Assembly: GCA_040776985.1 (NCBI GenBank) | Contig: JAXGZL010000001.1 | Coordinates: 1,186,618-1,250,617, forward strand | Reading direction: 5' to 3' | DNA length: 64,000 nucleotides | From: UBA6115 sp040776985 | GTDB taxonomy: Bacteria > Bacillota > Clostridia > Christensenellales > Aristaeellaceae | Shown here: one piece after another, positions 59,663 through 64,000 of the stretch | Layout of the letters: every line of letters begins with the position of its first letter | Numbering within the stretch: the first letter of the stretch is position 1 | Notes under the pieces: model-generated | The model's input: the letters and a program-made list of their open reading frames with translations, nothing else | Told to the model about the DNA's origin: nothing | Database searches by the model: none | Program-made: the position numbers and the translations under genes

Positions 59663-60444
59663 AGTTTTCCGCTGATGGATTCCCCGCGCGGGGGGCGCGG
59701 GAAGAACTTACTTGTCCGCCGGGTATAGGCCGCCCAGTCAGCGCGGCCCTCGTACTTCTTTTCAAGCAGCGGAACGCCGGAAACAAACAGCAGCATAAAG
59801 GTCATCAGCAGCGGGCTGAAAACAAGCCAGGCCCGGCCTAAATCACCTGTGAGGCTGATGAGGTATATGCCCCACCACATCGTGGCGTCGCCAAAGTAGT
59901 TGGGGTGCCGTGTCCAAGCCCACAAACCCTCGGTCATCAGCCTGCCTTTGCTTTCGGGTCGGGCTTTGAAGCGTCGCAGCTGCTCGTCGCCAACGGCTTC
60001 AAAGAAAAATCCGACAACCCATACAATCAAGCCCAGCCAGAGGATCAAGCCGGCCTTCGGGGCGCCTTCCAGGTTGACATATACGACGGGGAAACCCACA
60101 ATCACGTTGATCAAAAACTGAGTTATGTAATTCCTAAAGAACATCACCATCTCAAAGCGGTTGACCCACTTGTCGCGCATGGCCTTGTAGCGGAAATCCT
60201 CGGGCTTGCCGATGTTCCGCCGGGCGAGATGCAAGCTTAGCCTCGCGCCCCATACACAGGTAAGCAGGGTCATCAGCCCGCCGGGGAGGGATTTGGGACC
60301 CAGAAGCCAGGATATCAGCGCCGACAGCGCGAAGCCCGAACCCCACAGGATATCGACATAGTCATGCTTCTTATTCTTCTTGCCAATGAGGAAGATCCCA
60401 GTAAACGCGCCCAGCAGCAAAGTGTACACCAAGAGGTACTTCAC
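59659..60444 (-). CDS. DUF1295 membrane protein (steroid reductase-like)
   Basis: 261 residues with about six hydrophobic segments. RPESKGRLMTEGLWAWTRHPNYFGD is covered in pieces at about residues 185-208; TRHPNYFG is the signature of DUF1295 and related isoprenylcysteine methyltransferase/steroid 5-alpha-reductase folds. It probably modifies a lipid. DUF1295 genes often occur in light-induced clusters with photolyase and TspO genes. Start and stop both overlap neighbours by 4 bp. Confidence 0.9.
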   Translation of the reverse strand: MKYLLVYTLLLGAFTGIFLIGKKNKKHDYVDILWGSGFALSALISWLLGPKSLPGGLMTLLTCVWGARLSLHLARRNIGKPEDFRYKAMRDKWVNRFEMVMFFRNYITQFLINVIVGFPVVYVNLEGAPKAGLILWLGLIVWVVGFFFEAVGDEQLRRFKARPESKGRLMTEGLWAWTRHPNYFGDATMWWGIYLISLTGDLGRAWLVFSPLLMTFMLLFVSGVPLLEKKYEGRADWAAYTRRTSKFFPRPPRGESISGKL

Positions 60445-62249
60445 GGCCGCCCCCTCGCTTCCTTTTCAATGTAGGCAACCGCGTACGCGCCTTCACCCGC
60501 AAAATTGGTGACCACGCTTGATATCTCGCAGATATAGTCAGGATCCATACCGATGCGCGCTTTGATATCACCTGCCGCCTGCTTTGCCCGCTCTTCATCG
60601 CCCGCATGTACTACGGCATAGCGATCAATTGTGCCGGGCCGCAGCTTATTGAGCAGCAGCCGGTCGCTGCGCTTTCGTGAGAAGGACAGGCCGGTAATGG
60701 TGCCCTCTCCGTGTTCGTTGATGGTAACGAGCGGCAGAAAGCCGATCTTCATGAGAATGCCGCCAAGGCGCCCGCTCAGGCGGCCGGAGGCGACCATCGA
60801 CTTCAGGCTTGGCAAGGAAACGAGTATCTTGGTCCTCTTGCGCAAAGTTTCCAGCGCCCGCGCGACTGCGGCGGGTTCTTCGCCCTCGCGCAGCCGGCCG
60901 GCCGCGTACTGGGCAAGCAGGCCCTGGGCACCTGAGTTGACCAGGGTATCCACCAGGTACACTTCAGCCTTTGGGTTGGCCGCGATATACTCGCTGTAGC
61001 GCGCGTGAAGGCCTGACATCTTGGAAGACACGGTAAGAATCAGTGCCTTTTCATAGCTGGCCAGGATGGGGTCAAGAAACTGCTTGATGCCCTCCAGGTT
61101 GACCTGGCTGCTGCTCATTCTGCCGGAGGACATCCTCATCCTTTCCCGGGAGATTGTCCGCTTGTCCTGAAAGGAGACCCCATCAATCAACAGGTGAAGC
61201 GGCAGGCAGAATACATCCCCGCCCAGGCTGTCCTCAGGCACGTCGGCAATGGAATCGATTATTAACGCTGTCTTGCCTGGATGCGGCAAGGCAAGCGTTT
61301 GCTGCATGCGCATGTCGTCCGCCTTTACCTCTATGAGGGTACCCAGCTCTTCCACCAGGTCCACAGCCTGATGGGGCTTATTCGTGTGCAGGTGCACACG
61401 CGCGATGCCGGCTGACCGGGAGACGACCATGCTGTCGCCAAGCGCTGCAAACTTTGCTTTCATCCCTTCGCTGACATCATCTTCCCGCGCGAGCTTCACC
61501 AGCACTTCCGTGCAATAGCGGTACGCTGACTGCTCATCGGCGTCCAATTCAACATGAACCTCATCCGCCATTTCAGCGGCAATCCCTGCCTGCATGGCAA
61601 TGTCAGCCTCATTATCCTCGTCCTCGCGGCCCAGAAGGGCGCTCAGAAAGCCCTCTACAAAATGGAGAAAGGCCATCGCGCCCGCATCAGGCGCTCTGAG
61701 CGCGCGCTGCTGAGGCAGGATACTGGCGGTCTGCCGCACAGTATGGCGCAGATCACTCAAAGCGCCTTCAGCCGCCTGCAAAAGATCCCCGCCCTGGACG
61801 AGCAGGCGATGGAAGCCTTCGGCGAAGCTGCGCATTGCGCTAATGATAGTGCCCTCGCGGGGTTTCTGGATGGAGCGGAAAGCGCTGGTGTAACCCTGAT
61901 TGAACATCAGGGCCAGCACATGCAGCGGCAGCATTTCTGTGATGCTCTGCTTGAGGTCTGCTGCCGCTTCCTTGAAGCCCGAAAAGTATTGGGAGAAGAT
62001 GGCGCCGCTGTTGCCTCTGGCATTGATGAGGGAGACTTCGCAGAGCTTGCCGAGCAGTTCCTCAAAGGATTGGGGCGCGGGGAGTTGGCGCCTGAGCTGC
62101 TGCATGAGGTAGGCAAGGTTGTTTCCGGTGTCCCGGTCCGGCACCGGGAAACCGTTGATACGGTTTAGTTCATCTCGCTTCCCTTCGACTTTTTGGGCGC
62201 CGCGCAGCAGCGCGCTATGGAAGGCCAGTGGCTGAATGATGGTCTGCAC
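60441..62249 (-). CDS. DAK2-DegV fusion (fatty acid kinase FakA/FakB-like)
   Basis: 602 residues from GTG. Residues 10-200 are a DAK2 kinase domain: FPVPDRDTGNNL (D38, D40 metal ligands) and NARGNSGAIFSQYFSGF. Residues 205-310 are a linker of the FakA middle type. Residues 325-600 are a DegV domain (ALIIDSIADVP, LTVSSKMSGLHA, MVASGRLSGRLGGILMKIGF). In Firmicutes, separate FakA and FakB phosphorylate exogenous fatty acids; here both are one chain, suggesting a self-contained lipid kinase for this operon. Confidence 0.88.
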   Translation of the reverse strand: MQTIIQPLAFHSALLRGAQKVEGKRDELNRINGFPVPDRDTGNNLAYLMQQLRRQLPAPQSFEELLGKLCEVSLINARGNSGAIFSQYFSGFKEAAADLKQSITEMLPLHVLALMFNQGYTSAFRSIQKPREGTIISAMRSFAEGFHRLLVQGGDLLQAAEGALSDLRHTVRQTASILPQQRALRAPDAGAMAFLHFVEGFLSALLGREDEDNEADIAMQAGIAAEMADEVHVELDADEQSAYRYCTEVLVKLAREDDVSEGMKAKFAALGDSMVVSRSAGIARVHLHTNKPHQAVDLVEELGTLIEVKADDMRMQQTLALPHPGKTALIIDSIADVPEDSLGGDVFCLPLHLLIDGVSFQDKRTISRERMRMSSGRMSSSQVNLEGIKQFLDPILASYEKALILTVSSKMSGLHARYSEYIAANPKAEVYLVDTLVNSGAQGLLAQYAAGRLREGEEPAAVARALETLRKRTKILVSLPSLKSMVASGRLSGRLGGILMKIGFLPLVTINEHGEGTITGLSFSRKRSDRLLLNKLRPGTIDRYAVVHAGDEERAKQAAGDIKARIGMDPDYICEISSVVTNFAGEGAYAVAYIEKEARGRP

Positions 62250-62261
62250 ATCATTTCTCCC

Positions 62262-62657
62262 TTACAAGAAGATGCGAGTGACAATACCGCTGGTGGCGGC
62301 TGTAATGAAGGTGCCCCAGGCCAGGTCGATAGCCGTGATTTTGAGAGGCCAATCCTTCAGCGTGGCCAGGTTGGTCAGGTCGTAGGTGGCGTACATCACA
62401 AGACCCAGGAAGGCGCCGGTCCAAACGGCTTGCCAAGCGCTACCCTTGACCAGCGCCGGGTCTATCACAAAAAACAGCAGCGCCGCGATATAGAGCAAAT
62501 AGAACACCCCCGCGGCAGGCAGGTTCGGCTTATCGGCCATCAGGTGCCCGATGTTCGCCTTGTAGAGTTTGGGTGCAATCAGGGCAAGCCAAGCGACGTC
62601 TATCAGCAGAAATACTCCAGTGGTGACCAGGTAGCGGACCAGAAGGGATGATTTCAT
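62262..62657 (-). CDS. DUF2177 membrane protein
   Basis: 131 residues with four hydrophobic segments. IDVAWLALIAPKLYKANIGH, LMADKPNLPAAGVFYLLYIA and MYATYDLTNLATLKDWP are DUF2177 family segments. Function unknown; members recur in light-responsive clusters. ATG 62657 chosen because family proteins begin near it; a GTG two codons earlier, one base after the TspO stop, is also possible. Confidence 0.88.
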   Translation of the reverse strand: MKSSLLVRYLVTTGVFLLIDVAWLALIAPKLYKANIGHLMADKPNLPAAGVFYLLYIAALLFFVIDPALVKGSAWQAVWTGAFLGLVMYATYDLTNLATLKDWPLKITAIDLAWGTFITAATSGIVTRIFL

Positions 62658-62664
62658 GGTCACC

Positions 62665-63465
62665 TTACCCTTTCTTATCTGTTCTGGTAAGGGGGAGCAG
62701 GCAGCGATTGTTGAGGATAAACACTGCGCCTGCGATCAGGATGTACAGGATGGCAATGATTAGTGATACGGCCGCGACGGCCGGATACGCCCCAAGGAAT
62801 TTGCCTGTTGCCTGGTGTTCCTGCCAGATACCGTAATAGGCCCAGGCAAGGGGAAGGGTCAGCGCCGCGTTGCGCAGCCGCATCTGGATGAGCGAGGAGA
62901 GCAGCAGGGCGATAATGAGGATAATCACGGCCCAGGCGTCAGGTGCCAGGCCGAAGCCATTCCACCCAATCTGGACCAGAAAGGCCGAGACGTTGACCAC
63001 CGTCGCGACAATGAGCCAGCCGTTGTAAAGCCCGAACGCCAGCGCGTTGATCTTCTGCCCAAGCCTTTCGGGCGCTTTCAGCCTGCTGTTGAGCACGGCC
63101 AGGCTGACAACCAGCAGGAGAATCAGCAGCGTTGAAATGCCAATCCACTCAAGGGAGAAGGTTACAATCCACAGGATGTTGGCGGCGCTTGCCACCCAGA
63201 AGGGCAGGCTGACATCGTCAATCAGTTTCGCTGTTTTCTCCTCCTTGTTCCGGATAATCATATAGAGAAGGGAGATAAGCAGCAAGGTATAGATGAGGCC
63301 CCAGATGCTGAAGGTAGAGGGGCTGGGGGTAACCAGGGTGGGATAGGCATCCGAAACCTCTCTTTGCGACATGCCGTTGATGAGCCCGAACGCGCCCAGC
63401 GCGTTGACCCCGATGGTCAGCAGGAACAGGGCCAGGTTCAGCCAAGCTTTGGTTTTGGTTTTCAT
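62665..63465 (-). CDS. TspO/MBR-related membrane protein
   Basis: 266 residues from ATG with AAAGGAAG 7 bases upstream. About eight hydrophobic segments are seen; STFSIWGLIYTLLLISLLYM, AANILWIVTFSLEWIGISTL and YNGWLIVATVVNVSAFLVQIGWNGFG (in pieces) match the longer Firmicutes branch of the tryptophan-rich sensory protein family. Classical TspO binds and photodegrades porphyrins. As first gene of the run it links the operon to tetrapyrrole/light stress. It ends 7 bp before the DUF2177 ATG. Confidence 0.82.
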   Translation of the reverse strand: MKTKTKAWLNLALFLLTIGVNALGAFGLINGMSQREVSDAYPTLVTPSPSTFSIWGLIYTLLLISLLYMIIRNKEEKTAKLIDDVSLPFWVASAANILWIVTFSLEWIGISTLLILLLVVSLAVLNSRLKAPERLGQKINALAFGLYNGWLIVATVVNVSAFLVQIGWNGFGLAPDAWAVIILIIALLLSSLIQMRLRNAALTLPLAWAYYGIWQEHQATGKFLGAYPAVAAVSLIIAILYILIAGAVFILNNRCLLPLTRTDKKG

Positions 63466-63495
63466 TTGTTTTCTTCCTTTCATTGTGAACTATGA

Positions 63496-63800
63496 TTAAT
63501 TGCATTCATGTTTCTGGCAGGAATCTGGTGATTTATGGAAACCCATCTCCCCCGGGGTGAAGCCATGAAGGCAAATCGCTGCCAATTGCTCCTTTCTCCC
63601 GTGCAGAGCCGGTAAACCGATCAACCCATTGGGGCCAGGCTGAATTCTCAGCGCCTGTAGCAATCGTCCCTTATCCTTCAAAAAATGAAGCTGCTTTACC
63701 CATGCTGTTCATCAGCCGGGTGATGTTGCCCTAGTCAGTTTGCAGCAGTTCTGAGAGCAGCCCCTGGTCCGTGTCGGGCTTCATTTCCAAGCCAGCAACA
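63496..63800 (-). pseudogene. possible MarR-family regulator remnant
   Basis: Minus-strand frame around 63790-63670 reads QGLLSELLQTD, a TAG stop, then GNITRLMNSMGKAASFF, which resembles the recognition helix region of MarR regulators (LLxTDxGNxTRLxNxMEKAG). A further frame at 63681-63496 (LHGFTPGEMGFHKSPDSCQK) could be its shifted C-terminal helices. No intact reading frame remains. It lies directly upstream of the light/UV-type operon, where a repressor would be expected. Confidence 0.38.
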
Positions 63801-63933
63801 CAACCAATTCCTACCAGTTAACGCCTAAGAGAGGAAACCACCTATCCAGTTTTCAGCATTTTTCGAGAACTCAGATGTCATTTACCAGCAACTTGAGCGC
63901 GTTCTCTTTCTGGAATAAGTTGTACCGATGAAA

Positions 63934-63963
63934 ATTATACACACAGTTCCTGCTCATAGACAA
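63934..63963 (-). promoter_or_regulatory. promoter upstream of the MarR remnant and TspO operon
   Basis: Minus strand: TTGTCT (63963-63958), 18 bp, TATAAT (63939-63934). It points toward the remnant regulator and the eight-gene run. No better promoter was found nearer the TspO start. Confidence 0.45.
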
Positions 63964-64000
63964 GGAATTTGCGAATGCCCAATAACGTTACCTTTTTCCG

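Overview
The window looks like a chromosome segment of an anaerobic, moderately GC-rich member of the Bacillota (Clostridia-like). The evidence is a group B [FeFe] hydrogenase, rubredoxin and ferredoxin proteins, DegV/DAK2 fatty-acid-kinase-type proteins, several ECF sigma/anti-sigma pairs, strong AGGAGG ribosome binding sites and common TTG/GTG starts. No rRNA, tRNA or CRISPR array was found.

Layout. 1-17.7 kb is GC-rich core-like sequence: hydrogenase (5' cut by the window edge), DegV, RecO, an SPFH protein with a small Arc-like protein, three ECF sigma factor/membrane partner modules, electron-transfer proteins, a Fic protein behind an ordered operator array, a peroxiredoxin and two transporters. 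It also holds two non-coding oddities: a cluster of seven hairpins (4277-4606) and a 161-bp MITE-like palindrome (9150-9310). 17.8-25.9 kb is an AT-richer, decayed stretch with two exact 842-bp IS5-family copies, one of which splits a hemerythrin-domain gene. 25.9-30.9 kb is a sugar/sugar-acid catabolic cluster: dehydrogenase, two FGGY kinases and a class II aldolase. 31.3-38.6 kb is a signalling/export unit: two-component system, small alarmone synthetase, MacAB-like efflux, VTC-domain protein. Its three transcription units share one tandem operator, ATTAAAGG with 11-bp period. 39.4-50 kb is a LacI-controlled locus: FbpA/AfuA-type ABC importer, DNase-I-like phosphoesterase, PHP phosphoesterase, two HAD phosphatases and a PfkB kinase. 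Four of its promoters carry the same operator at the same distance from the -10. 50.5-55.4 kb holds a truncated IS5 copy, an IS3-family element and three envelope-type proteins. 55.8-63.5 kb is a tightly packed minus-strand run of eight genes: TspO-like, DUF2177, DAK2-DegV fusion, DUF1295, a UV-endonuclease-DUF1722 fusion, a CarH-like cobalamin-binding protein without a DNA-binding domain, and an FtsX-type permease with its ATPase.

How the genes work together. The 55.8-63.5 kb run is the best candidate for a little-described system: a light/UV-response operon with a B12 module as possible photosensor, DNA repair, membrane-modifying proteins and fatty-acid phosphorylation. The LacI regulon appears to import and dephosphorylate an unidentified phosphorylated, possibly phosphodiester, sugar compound. 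The TTAAAGG regulon ties a two-component system to alarmone synthesis, efflux and a polyphosphate-polymerase-like protein. All functional assignments come from reading motifs by eye; none was tested by database search.
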